A stretch of 34,649 nucleotides of DNA, from the NCBI GenBank assembly GCA_003670425.1, contig QWRL01000006.1, positions 1 through 34,649 of the forward strand, read 5' to 3'. This DNA is from Chloroflexota bacterium. Lineage in GTDB: Bacteria; Chloroflexota; Anaerolineae; Anaerolineales; UBA11657. Shown one piece after another: positions 34,617 through 34,649 of the stretch (its first letter is position 1; the number at the start of each line of letters is the position of its first letter). The position numbers were made by a program, and so were the translations under genes. Below the pieces are notes generated by a model. The model ran no database searches. It was not told where the DNA came from and saw only the letters and a program-made list of their open reading frames with translations.

Positions 34617-34649
34617 GGTTAAGTGCGATCAGGCGCGGCGCAGTTTGTG

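Overview
The window is a dense, high-GC bacterial chromosomal region. I read about 28 protein-coding genes and found no convincing tRNA, rRNA, CRISPR array or transposase. From left to right: partial dnaN (-), a small SET-domain protein (+), phoU (-), an overlapping envelope-sugar operon (rmlB, rmlA, NAD-epimerase, GT4 glycosyltransferase; -), a two-gene degenerate chemosensory pair (MCP and CheW-CheW-CheA-like; -), penicillin acylase family (-), recF (-), Ser/Thr kinase-SUMF1 fusion (-), zinc-dependent phospholipase C-like (+), PD40/TolB-like lipoprotein (+), xylulokinase and a DUF4380-like gene (-), an ATP-grasp/SET fusion (+), dienelactone hydrolase (+), a secreted TSP3/beta-gamma-crystallin/LysM protein (-), comEC (-), HAD phosphatase-like (+), DUF4432 aldose-epimerase-like (+), SDR (-), KDG kinase-like and KDPG aldolase (+), a compositionally atypical small membrane protein (+), YhhN family (-) and an ABM monooxygenase (-). 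Thr/Pro-rich linkers and gene content suggest Chloroflexota, at low confidence. The best candidates for something undescribed are: (1) the chemosensory pair, where the CheA homologue has no Hpt domain, has a degraded ATP site and carries three CheW-like domains, beside a HAMP-less MCP with altered hairpin-tip residues; (2) the ATP-grasp/SET fusion with a strong promoter and a long potentially structured leader; (3) a recurring pattern of perfect GC-rich hairpins just after stop codons without U-tracts; and (4) putative leaderless promoters. All calls come from reading motifs by eye; no database search was run.
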